A stretch of 64,000 bases of DNA from Flavobacterium sp. 1355 (GTDB lineage Bacteria > Bacteroidota > Bacteroidia > Flavobacteriales > Flavobacteriaceae): positions 210,855 to 274,854 of the forward strand of contig NZ_JAFICC010000009.1 of assembly GCF_017833415.1 (NCBI RefSeq), in the 5' to 3' direction. This document shows positions 56,961-64,000 of this stretch, piece by piece (position 1 is the stretch's first letter; the number at the start of each line of letters is the position of its first letter). The position numbers and the translations under genes are program-made. The notes beneath the pieces were generated by a model that made no database searches, was not told where the DNA came from, and saw only the letters and a program-made list of their open reading frames with translations.

Positions 56961-58102
56961 AACCTTTAGAAGGATTAATCGTTCTTGAATTCTGTCAGTT
57001 TCTGGCCGGTCCTTCTGCTGGTTTAAAATTGGCCGATTTGGGTGCGAGAGTTATAAAAATTGAACGGCCAATAAAGGGTGAAGCCTGCAGGCAATTAAGT
57101 ATTAAAGATCTTTTTGTTGATGACAGCAGTTTGTTATTTCATACCATTAACAGAAATAAGGAATCTTTTGCAGCCGATCTTAAAAATCCGGATGATCTGG
57201 TTTTAATAAAGAAACTGATTGCCAAAGCTGATATTATGACGCATAATTTTAGACCTGGTGTAATGGAAAAGATAGGATTAGATTTTGATCAGACTTTGAC
57301 AATAAATCCAAAAATTATATATGGAACAATAACCGGATATGGAAATAAAGGCCCATGGGCAAAAAAACCGGGACAGGATTTGCTATTGCAATCTCTTTCG
57401 GGCTTAAGTTGGCTAAGCGGAAGAAAAAGTCAGGGACCGGTTCCGTTTGGATTGGCTGTAGCCGATTTAATGTGTGGAAACCATTTTGTTCAGGGAATTT
57501 TGGCTGCCTTACTCAAAAGAGCTAAAACTGGAAAAGGGGTTTTGGTAGAAGTAAGCTTATTGGAGTCTATTCTGGATGTTCAATTTGAAGCTATTACTTC
57601 TTTTCTGAATGATGGCGGGCAATTACCGGAAAGAGGAGATGTAAAAGGAAGTGCTCATGCGTTTTTGAGTGCTCCGTATGGGGTTTATCAAACTCAGGAC
57701 GGTTATCTTTCTTTAGCAATGGGCGATTTACTTTTTATCGGAAAAACCCTTGGATTAGATTTAAGCAAGTATGCTGATAAACACCAATGGTTTGCCTCAA
57801 GAGATGAAATAAGAAAAATATTAAGTAAAAAAATAATTACACAAAAAGTAGATTACTGGATTAACTTACTTCAAAAAGAAGGAATCTGGTGTGGCAAAGT
57901 TCTTAATTACAAAGAACTGGACAGTCAGCCTTTTGTAGATGATTTGAGTTTAAAACAAACCGTAAAAAATTCAGATGGCAAAAGCCTGGTAACCACCAGA
58001 AGTCCAATACAATTAGACGGAGATATTTTGATAAGTAAAAAAGCAGCTCCAAAAGTGGGTGAGGATAATGAGAACATACACAAACAATTTTTAAACGATT
58101 AG
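56957..58102 (+). CDS. Family III (CaiB/BaiF) CoA-transferase, copy 1
   Basis: This 381-residue protein shows the family III landmarks GPSAGLKLADLGARVIKIE (about 19-36), HNFRPGVMEKIGLDF and FGLAVADLMCGNHFVQGILAAL. Asp170 lies in the position of the catalytic aspartate of formyl-CoA transferase. The enzyme moves CoA between carboxylic acids. It matches the next gene without gaps over the first 170 residues with 102 identities by my count, so the pair arose by tandem duplication. It is translationally coupled to the binding-protein homologue. Donor and acceptor acids are unknown; a sugar-derived acid from the fucose pathway is a hypothesis. Confidence 0.9.
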   Translation: MKPLEGLIVLEFCQFLAGPSAGLKLADLGARVIKIERPIKGEACRQLSIKDLFVDDSSLLFHTINRNKESFAADLKNPDDLVLIKKLIAKADIMTHNFRPGVMEKIGLDFDQTLTINPKIIYGTITGYGNKGPWAKKPGQDLLLQSLSGLSWLSGRKSQGPVPFGLAVADLMCGNHFVQGILAALLKRAKTGKGVLVEVSLLESILDVQFEAITSFLNDGGQLPERGDVKGSAHAFLSAPYGVYQTQDGYLSLAMGDLLFIGKTLGLDLSKYADKHQWFASRDEIRKILSKKIITQKVDYWINLLQKEGIWCGKVLNYKELDSQPFVDDLSLKQTVKNSDGKSLVTTRSPIQLDGDILISKKAAPKVGEDNENIHKQFLND

Positions 58103-58103
58103 A

Positions 58104-59243
58104 ATGAAACCTTTAGAAGATTATTTAGTCATAGATTTCAGCCAGTTTCTTTCGGGTCCATCAGCCAGTTTAAGACTAGCTGATCTAGGCGCACGCGTTA
58201 TAAAAATTGAAAAACCGGGAACTGGCGATATATGCCGTACCTTATATACTTCTGATTTGATAATGAATGGAGAATCTTCTGTATTTCATACTATCAATAG
58301 AAACAAAGAATCTTTTGCAATTGATTTTAAACAAGTCGATGAACTACAAAAATTAAAAAAATTATTAGCAAAAGCCGATGTTGTCATGCATAATTTCAGA
58401 CCTGGAGTTATGGAACGAATTGGATTAAGCTATGATGACGTCAAAGAAATAAATCCAAGTGTGATTTACGGATCGATTTCAGGCTTTGGCACTCATCCTG
58501 ATTTAAAAGATTTACCGGGACAGGATTTATTATTACAATCCCTTACTGCCCTGACCTGGCTAAGCGGTAATCAGGATGATGGCCCTGTACCAATGGGATT
58601 ATCAATAGTTGATATGCTGGCTGGTGCACATTTGGCCCAGGGCATTCTGGCTGGGTTATACAGAAAAGCAACTCATAATATTGGAGCAAAAATTGAAGTA
58701 AGCATGTTAGAATCTGCTTACGATTTTCAGTTTGAAACGATTACTACACATTTTAATGATGGAGGCGAATTACCTGTAAGAACAAAAAGCAACAGTGCGC
58801 ATGCCTATTTGGGAGCACCATACGGAATTTACCAAACAAGAAATGGCTACTTAGCTTTGGCTATGGGATCCATTCCTGTTTTGGCTTCACTCTTAAAATG
58901 TGATGCATTACTGGAATTCCCGGAAAATAAATTTGTGCTGCGAGACGCAATCAAAAATATTCTTGCTTCGCACCTGCAAACTCAGAATACCGAATTTTGG
59001 TTAAATATTTTAGAACCGGCAGACATTTGGTGTGCAAGTGTTTTAAATTATCAACAGCTTTTTGCAGAAGATGGTTTTAAGGTTTTAGACTTTACACAAG
59101 AAGTTCAAATGACTGATGGATATCAGTACAAAACAACCAGATGCCCAATAAAAATTGACGGTGAATATTTAATTTCAGGTAAAGGTTCTCCAAAATTAGG
59201 CCAGGATAACGAGCGAATTATTAAAGAATTTATTGATTGCTGA
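58104..59243 (+). CDS. Family III (CaiB/BaiF) CoA-transferase, copy 2
   Basis: This 379-residue paralogue of the preceding gene starts 1 nt after its stop. It shares GPSASLRLADLGARVIKIE, FHTINRNKESFA, HNFRPGVMERIG and MGLSIVDMLAGAHLAQGIL with Asp170 conserved. Because both copies keep the catalytic aspartate, either both are active homodimers or they form a heterodimer; neither looks degenerate. The stop TGA overlaps the ATG of the second binding-protein homologue by one base, showing tight translational coupling. Confidence 0.9.
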   Translation: MKPLEDYLVIDFSQFLSGPSASLRLADLGARVIKIEKPGTGDICRTLYTSDLIMNGESSVFHTINRNKESFAIDFKQVDELQKLKKLLAKADVVMHNFRPGVMERIGLSYDDVKEINPSVIYGSISGFGTHPDLKDLPGQDLLLQSLTALTWLSGNQDDGPVPMGLSIVDMLAGAHLAQGILAGLYRKATHNIGAKIEVSMLESAYDFQFETITTHFNDGGELPVRTKSNSAHAYLGAPYGIYQTRNGYLALAMGSIPVLASLLKCDALLEFPENKFVLRDAIKNILASHLQTQNTEFWLNILEPADIWCASVLNYQQLFAEDGFKVLDFTQEVQMTDGYQYKTTRCPIKIDGEYLISGKGSPKLGQDNERIIKEFIDC

Positions 59244-60469
59244 TGGAAAAAATAAGAATCGCTGTTAGAAAATTTGCCCCTTTTGAAACTACTCTGCAAA
59301 AGCTGTGGGATGTATTTTGTCTGAAAAATAATATTCAGGCTGAAGCTGAAATGATTCCCTTAGAATTGCATGATCTTTACGAAGAAACAATTACAAAAAA
59401 AGGGCTTCTAAATGGAAAATGGGATATTGCACACCTTAATACAGACTGGGTTTTTGATGCAGCAAACGAAAATGCGATTCTGGATTTAACTTCATTTATC
59501 AATGTAAATCCTCCTCAAAATTATCCTGATGGCTGGCACAATTCGCTATTGCATTTACAGCAAATTAATCGTGGCACTTATGGGCTTCCGTTTCATGATG
59601 GGCCAGAATGTCTGATTTTTCGAAAAGACCTGTTTGAAAATTCAATAGAAAAAGAAAACTTCAAAAAGCAATTTGGTTATGAACTTCAGCCTCCTAAAAC
59701 ATGGGAAGAATTTGTTCAGATTGCAACTTTCTTTAACCGGCCTGAAGAAGAACTATATGGTTGTGTTTTTGCCAATTTCCCGGATGGTCACAATATGGTT
59801 TTTGATTTTTGCCTTCAATTATGGACTCGTGGCGGTACTTTAACAAACAAGCTAAATAATATTAACATCAATCAGTCTTCAGCAGTAGAAGCTTTAGATT
59901 TCTACAGATCTATTGTTAATAATAAAAATGCTGTTCATCCAAAATCTAAAAGTTTTGGCTCAGTAGAGGCTGGTTTGGCTTTCGCCGAAGGACAAGCAGC
60001 GATGGCCATTAACTGGTTTGGATTTGCTTCGATGTGCGAAGTAATTGAGAAATCTAAAGTAAAAGGTAAAGTTGATATCACCCAACTTCCATTTGATAAA
60101 AATCATAAAACAGCTTCTCTAAATGTATATTGGCTGTATACTATTGGTTCGGGAAGTAAACATCAAAAAGTAGCGTATGATTTTTTACAATTTGCAATTT
60201 CTCCTGAAAATGATAAACTTTTAACTATCGAAGGCGGAATCGGATGTAGAAAATCAACATGGAACGATTCTGAAATAAACAAGATTATTCCGTTTTATCA
60301 CAAATTAGAAATGCTGCACGAGAACGCACTTACTTTACCACAGACTGCAATATGGCCAAAAGTAGCTGAATTGATTGATCAAATGGTATTGAAAGCAATA
60401 GAAACTGACATTACGTCTGAAACACTTTTAGAGGAGACGCAAAGTGCGATTCAGCAATTAAGGAACTAA
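59243..60469 (+). CDS. Solute-binding-protein homologue without signal peptide (second of two)
   Basis: Start ATG at 59243-59245 overlaps the previous stop by one base; an upstream TTG start is less likely. The 408-residue product begins directly with the binding-protein fold (KIRIAVRKFAPFETTLQKLWDVFCLKNNI) and has no signal peptide. Further family features are LPFHDGPECLIFRKDLFE, PKTWEEFVQIATFF, VEAGLAFAEGQAAMAINWFG and YTIGSGSKHQKVAYDFLQFAISPEN. It is only distantly like the first homologue. Cytoplasmic location and lack of an ABC transporter are the unusual points. Confidence 0.8.
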   Translation: MEKIRIAVRKFAPFETTLQKLWDVFCLKNNIQAEAEMIPLELHDLYEETITKKGLLNGKWDIAHLNTDWVFDAANENAILDLTSFINVNPPQNYPDGWHNSLLHLQQINRGTYGLPFHDGPECLIFRKDLFENSIEKENFKKQFGYELQPPKTWEEFVQIATFFNRPEEELYGCVFANFPDGHNMVFDFCLQLWTRGGTLTNKLNNININQSSAVEALDFYRSIVNNKNAVHPKSKSFGSVEAGLAFAEGQAAMAINWFGFASMCEVIEKSKVKGKVDITQLPFDKNHKTASLNVYWLYTIGSGSKHQKVAYDFLQFAISPENDKLLTIEGGIGCRKSTWNDSEINKIIPFYHKLEMLHENALTLPQTAIWPKVAELIDQMVLKAIETDITSETLLEETQSAIQQLRN

Positions 60470-60522
60470 GAACTTGTCAAACTTATATTCTGACAAGATT
60501 TACGAACCCAAAACATTAAAAA

Positions 60523-61587
60523 ATGAATATTCCATACAAACCTTTACTGCCCGAAACCAAACAGCCTGTTATCATCATCGGTGCAAGTGGAATTGTGAAA
60601 GATGCGCATTTGCCTGCTTACGAAATGGCTGGCTTTACCGTATTTGGCATTACTAACAGAACAATATCGAAAGCGCATGATCTAGCGAAACAATTCAAAA
60701 TTGAACACGTTTTTGAGAATGTTTCCGAAGCCGTAAAAAATACTCCTAAAAATACTGTTTATGACATTACCGTTTTACCTGATCAATATATTGAGATTTT
60801 AGAACAACTTCCCGACGGTGCTGCAGTTCTAATTCAGAAACCAATGGGTAATGATTTGGCACAAGCACGTGAAATCGTTGAAGTTTGTGAAAGGAAAAAC
60901 CTGGTTGCTGCAATTAATTTTCAGCTTAGGTTTTCTCCATTTGTAAGCGCTGCAAGATATTTGATTAATGAAGGAATGATTGGAGATTTATATGATCTTG
61001 AGTTTAAAGTGACAGTAAATACTCCGTGGGAATTGTTTCCCTTAATTAAGGAACACGCCAGATTGGAAATTCTTTTTCATAGTGTTCATTATATCGATTG
61101 CATTCGCTCCTTTCTCGGAAATCCGAAGAGTGTAATGGCAAAAACAGCCAAGCATCCGTTAAAGAAATTATCTTCAAGCCGCTCAACAATTATTTTAGAT
61201 TATGGCGAAAACATGCATGTCGTCATCAATACTAATCACGATCATCACTTTGGACCAGAACACGAAGAAAGCTATATTAAATGGGAAGGAACAAAGGGCG
61301 CTATTAAAGCAAAAATGGGCTTATTGATGAATTATCCTAACGGTCTTCCTGACATTTTTGAATATGCCGTTGAAAATGAAAATGGCGAATATCAATGGAA
61401 AAAAGTGAATCTTGAAGGTTCCTGGTTTCCGGAAGCCTTCATAGGTACCATGTCGAATTTAATGCGATTTAAAGAAGGTTCAGATTCTAAATTACTGGCA
61501 AGTGTTCAGGATGTTTTAGATACCATGAAAGTGGTTGAAGCATGTTATATAAGTAACAAGGGTGGAATCTCTCTAAACGAATTATAA
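60523..61587 (+). CDS. Gfo/Idh/MocA family oxidoreductase
   Basis: This 354-residue protein has a Rossmann motif (VIIIGASGIVKDAHLPAYEMAGF, residues about 16-38), LIQKPMG near 106-112 with the family Lys, and a C-terminal domain with FHSVHYIDCIRSFLGNPKSV. It probably oxidises or reduces a sugar or sugar acid using NAD(P). It lies 53 nt after the second binding-protein homologue, in the operon with the CoA-transferases and MaoC protein. It is not closely similar to the other Gfo/Idh protein in the window. Confidence 0.85.
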   Translation: MNIPYKPLLPETKQPVIIIGASGIVKDAHLPAYEMAGFTVFGITNRTISKAHDLAKQFKIEHVFENVSEAVKNTPKNTVYDITVLPDQYIEILEQLPDGAAVLIQKPMGNDLAQAREIVEVCERKNLVAAINFQLRFSPFVSAARYLINEGMIGDLYDLEFKVTVNTPWELFPLIKEHARLEILFHSVHYIDCIRSFLGNPKSVMAKTAKHPLKKLSSSRSTIILDYGENMHVVINTNHDHHFGPEHEESYIKWEGTKGAIKAKMGLLMNYPNGLPDIFEYAVENENGEYQWKKVNLEGSWFPEAFIGTMSNLMRFKEGSDSKLLASVQDVLDTMKVVEACYISNKGGISLNEL

Positions 61588-61595
61588 TTTAAGTC

Positions 61596-61648
61596 GAAAG
61601 CCAAAATTTTGAATCCTGAACAAATGTGTTTTTCAAATTTTGGCTTTC
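61596..61648. repeat. Inverted repeat before the MaoC gene
   Basis: GAAAGCCAAAATTTTGAA and its near-inverse TTCAAATTTTGGCTTTC form a stem of about 17 bp with an 18-nt loop. It overlaps an upstream in-frame ATG (61640) of the MaoC frame, which supports the later start. It may tune expression within the operon. Confidence 0.7.
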
Positions 61649-61669
61649 AAATTTATAAAACTAAAAACT

Positions 61670-62116
61670 ATGTATTTCAAATCAACTTTTTTTGAAGATT
61701 ATAAACTCAATGATAAACGAGTAACATTCGGAAGAACCATAACCGAAACTGATTTTGTGGTTCATGCCGGCCATACTGGAGATTTCTTTCCCCATCATAT
61801 GGATGAAGAATGGTGTAAGACGCAACCTTTTGGACAACGAATTGCTCATGGAACAATGGTCTTTAGTATTGGAATTGGCTTAACAGCATCTGAAATAAAT
61901 CCTGAAGCTTTTTCAAAAGGATATGATCGTATGCGATTTGTAAAGCCTGTTCATATCGGTGATACTATTCATTCTGAAATTACTATTTCTGAAAAAGGAG
62001 AAGCTAAAAAAGCTGATATGGGAACTGTTACAGAACATGTGGAAATTATCAATCAGAAAGGAGAAGTTGTTCTGGTATGTGATCATTTGCTTCTAGTGAA
62101 GAAAAAATTATTATAG
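61670..62116 (+). CDS. MaoC-type hot-dog hydratase/dehydratase
   Basis: Start ATG at 61670 gives 148 residues; an ATG 30 nt upstream lies inside a hairpin. The single hot-dog domain has [18 protein letters not shown], where Asp and His (GD-x3-H-H) match the hydratase motif GDxNPxH, with Phe in place of Asn. It is followed by [12 protein letters not shown] and [15 protein letters not shown]. MaoC proteins hydrate or dehydrate acyl-CoA thioesters, which fits the CoA-transferases upstream. The product could be a deoxy or unsaturated sugar-acid CoA, but no substrate is known. Confidence 0.87.
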   Translation: MYFKSTFFEDYKLNDKRVTFGRTITETDFVVHAGHTGDFFPHHMDEEWCKTQPFGQRIAHGTMVFSIGIGLTASEINPEAFSKGYDRMRFVKPVHIGDTIHSEITISEKGEAKKADMGTVTEHVEIINQKGEVVLVCDHLLLVKKKLL

Positions 62117-62203
62117 AGCTACAAAGACAGGCTAATAAAAGCCTGAATATAATTTTATCTCTGAGCTTTTATCCTTTTAAACTAAAATAAAACTATTTAA
62201 CCA

Positions 62204-63505
62204 ATGCAAATAACAAACCAAACCGGCGATCAGCACCAAGTACCAACTGAAGGAGGAAATGGCAATAAATATCTTTTGCCATTCATCTTAATTACAAGCT
62301 TATTTTTCCTTTGGGGAATGGCACATAATCTCGATTCTATCTTGATTCCTCATTTAAAGAAGGCATGCGAATTAAACAATCGCCAATCGACATTGATTGA
62401 TACCTCAGTATTTTTTGCGTATTTTATTATGGCTATTCCAGCTGGAATACTCATTAAAAAATTTGGCTATAAAAATAGTATAATTACCGGATTACTGGTT
62501 TTTGCTGCAGGTGCCTTTCTATTTGTTCCAGCAGCGAATACAAGAACATATGAATTATTTCTCTTTGCTCTATTTGTAATCGGCTGTGGATTGACTATTC
62601 TGGAAACAAGTGCAAATCCATATGCAGCAATTTTAGGGCCGGCAGAATCGTCTTCTAAAAGATTAAATTTAGCTGCATCATTCAACGGATTGGCCGCAAT
62701 GGTTGCGCCTATTGTTGGCTCATTATTTATACTTTCAGGAAAGAATCATACAGCAACCGAAATGGCAGCTATGCCAGAAGCTACCAAAGCGGCTTATCTA
62801 TTACAGGAAGCATCCGCAGTAAAACTTCCTTATATAATTCTAGGTACTGTATTGATTCTAGTTGCTGTGATATTTTATTTTATGCATTTGCCTAGCATGA
62901 AACCACAACATACTGAAACCGAAATCAAGCCGGGATTTTTCTCAGTTTTGAAATTTTCTCACTTAAGTTGGGCCGTAGTAGCACAGTTTTTCTATGTGGG
63001 TGCTCAGGTATGTATCACAAGCTTTTTTATTAGAATTGCACAACAAGGGGCTGGATTAGATGAAAAAACAGCGGGATATTATTTAGGCATTTATGGGTTT
63101 TTATTTATGGCTGGACGTTTTATCGGGACCTTTTTTCTAAAATTTGTAAAAGATCATATACTCCTTTCTATCTATTGTGTTATAAGTGTTATTCTTTGCC
63201 TAGTTGCCATATACGGAACAGGAATTTATGTAATTTATGCATTAGGGGGAATCGGTTTTTTTATGTCAATTATGTTTCCAACAATATTTTCTTTGGGTCT
63301 TGTGGGACTAAAATCCAATACTGAAACAGGCTCTTCCTGGTTAGTAATGTCAATTGTTGGAGGAGCAATACTTCCTTATGCTATGGGAACTTTAATCGAT
63401 ATTAAACATGACGATATTCAGTCAGGATATATCATTCCACTGTTTTGCTTTATTATAATACTTTATTTTGGTCTTTTTGGAAGAAGGGTAAGAACAGTAA
63501 AATAG
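62204..63505 (+). CDS. fucP: L-fucose:H+ symporter-type permease, MFS
   Basis: This 433-residue protein has 12 hydrophobic segments. FucP-group features are LFFLWGMAHNLDSILIPHLKKA near 33-54, YFIMAIPAGILIKKFGYK, CGLTILETSANPYAAILGP (the membrane Glu corresponding to E135 of E. coli FucP) and RLNLAASFNGLAAMVAPIVG. In FucP the acidic residue in the first helix is ND; here the order is LDS, as I recall for other Bacteroidota members. It imports L-fucose or L-galactose-like sugars. It closes the CoA-transferase operon, linking that operon to the divergent oxidative fucose genes. Confidence 0.87.
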   Translation: MQITNQTGDQHQVPTEGGNGNKYLLPFILITSLFFLWGMAHNLDSILIPHLKKACELNNRQSTLIDTSVFFAYFIMAIPAGILIKKFGYKNSIITGLLVFAAGAFLFVPAANTRTYELFLFALFVIGCGLTILETSANPYAAILGPAESSSKRLNLAASFNGLAAMVAPIVGSLFILSGKNHTATEMAAMPEATKAAYLLQEASAVKLPYIILGTVLILVAVIFYFMHLPSMKPQHTETEIKPGFFSVLKFSHLSWAVVAQFFYVGAQVCITSFFIRIAQQGAGLDEKTAGYYLGIYGFLFMAGRFIGTFFLKFVKDHILLSIYCVISVILCLVAIYGTGIYVIYALGGIGFFMSIMFPTIFSLGLVGLKSNTETGSSWLVMSIVGGAILPYAMGTLIDIKHDDIQSGYIIPLFCFIIILYFGLFGRRVRTVK

Positions 63506-63559
63506 TATTTCCCAATAAGTCCTTCATAGAAATACAATTATTTTTTTTAAAACATTCAG

Positions 63560-63588
63560 AACTCTATCAGAAATGATGGAGTTTTTTA
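63560..63588 (+). terminator. Intrinsic terminator after fucP
   Basis: AACTCTATCA, loop GAAA and TGATGGAGTT (one G-T pair) are followed by a T-run. It lies about 55 nt after the permease stop and ends the plus-strand operon. Confidence 0.8.
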
Positions 63589-63907
63589 ATTCTCATTTTA
63601 CAATAAAATATGCTTTATAAAACATTTACTCTATATATTTTATAAAAGTATTATAAATCATAATTCATTATACCATATAGATTGTATCTGGCATTCTTAA
63701 TAATGAACTGAATTAGCTATAAAAATATCGTTTTTAAGAAACTTATTTTGTTTAGATGAGGAGAAGTCTAATTGGAGAAAACCAATTAGGCAATAAAATT
63801 AATTTAAAAGGGTCTCACTTTAGTAGTGTGAGAAATATGTAATTCTTCTTTTTAGCGGACGAAATATTTATGCCTTAAGTTCTTTGGGAGAAGCACTATG
63901 ATTTCGG

Positions 63908-64000
63908 ATGAAGCACAAAGCTTGGGGAGGAAATGTCAAAATAAAACAAGAACTTTGCAATCTAAGAATTTTATATGACCCCTATAGAGCTTTTGAAGTT
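63908..64000 (+). CDS. Possible start of an unrecognised gene (truncated by window)
   Basis: From ATG 63908 a frame stays open to the window end for 31 codons, beginning MKHKAWGGNVKIKQELC and continuing with LRILYDPYRAFEV. The composition looks protein-like but I recognise no family. A stop lies just upstream in frame. Without more sequence it may be chance. Confidence 0.25.
   Translation, partial: MKHKAWGGNVKIKQELCNLRILYDPYRAFEV

Larger units (their letters stand above)
63506..64000. other. Distal gene-free tail
   Basis: Apart from the terminator, two small hairpins are seen: CTAATTGG/CCAATTAG at 63768-63789 and CTCACT/AGTGTGAG at 63814-63832. The base composition is less extreme after 63840. 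Nothing else is recognisable except a possible open frame at the edge. Confidence 0.5.

Noticed and set aside
55812..60469. A classical ABC sugar importer
   Set aside because: The binding-protein homologues have no signal peptide or lipobox and no permease or ATPase gene is nearby.

Overview
The window looks like part of a Flavobacterium chromosome, or that of a close relative in the Flavobacteriaceae. It is AT-rich. It carries a SusC/SusD outer-membrane pair, promoters of the Bacteroidota type (minus-7 element TAnnTTTG) and many secreted carbohydrate-active enzymes with short signal peptides. Its intergenic gaps are packed with palindromic repeats. No tRNA, rRNA, CRISPR array, intact insertion sequence or phage gene was recognised.

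Positions 1-18072 (minus strand) hold one long polysaccharide-utilisation operon: SusC, SusD, a PL1-like pectate lyase, a DUF3826 protein, a second PL1-like lyase, a very large beta-helix plus barrel protein, a GH140-like protein, a GH28 polygalacturonase, a GH43 enzyme, and a secreted protein cut by the window edge. Positions 18685-40078 (minus) hold a second enzyme block: a GH78 rhamnosidase, two beta-propeller glycosidase-like proteins, a GH2, a GH106 rhamnosidase, an SGNH acetylesterase, a DUF5703 protein, a PL1-like lyase with a FnIII-like domain, and a GH127 arabinofuranosidase. Together they point to pectin with rhamnose-, arabinose- and galactose-rich side chains (rhamnogalacturonan I and perhaps II). 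An AraC regulator and a divergent MFS exporter (40430-42564) sit between this block and the next.

Positions 42933-50752 (minus) cover sugar uptake and rhamnose use: a Na+/solute symporter, a Gfo/Idh oxidoreductase, a beta-helix glycosidase fused to an L-rhamnose mutarotase-like domain, and a bifunctional rhamnulose-phosphate aldolase/dehydrogenase. Four of these transcription units share a 10-bp-period direct repeat (consensus CAGGATAGTACAGGAT) 37-38 nt upstream of a minus-7-like element. I take this as one regulon.

Positions 50934-55486 (minus) encode an oxidative L-fucose pathway (fucose dehydrogenase, fuconolactonase, Zn alcohol dehydrogenase, FAH-type hydrolase, ketodeoxyfuconate dehydrogenase) without a recognisable fuconate dehydratase. 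Divergently, 55812-63505 (plus) encodes a tight operon of two solute-binding-protein homologues without signal peptides, two tandem CaiB-type CoA-transferases, a Gfo/Idh oxidoreductase, a MaoC-type hydratase and a FucP-type permease. The shared intergenic region carries symmetrically placed TGTAA-N9-TTACA sites and a central palindrome. This CoA-dependent module, coupled to fucose genes and containing cytoplasmic binding-protein homologues with no ABC transporter, is the best candidate for an undescribed system.

The last 490 bases hold a terminator, small hairpins and possibly the start of a gene that runs out of the window.
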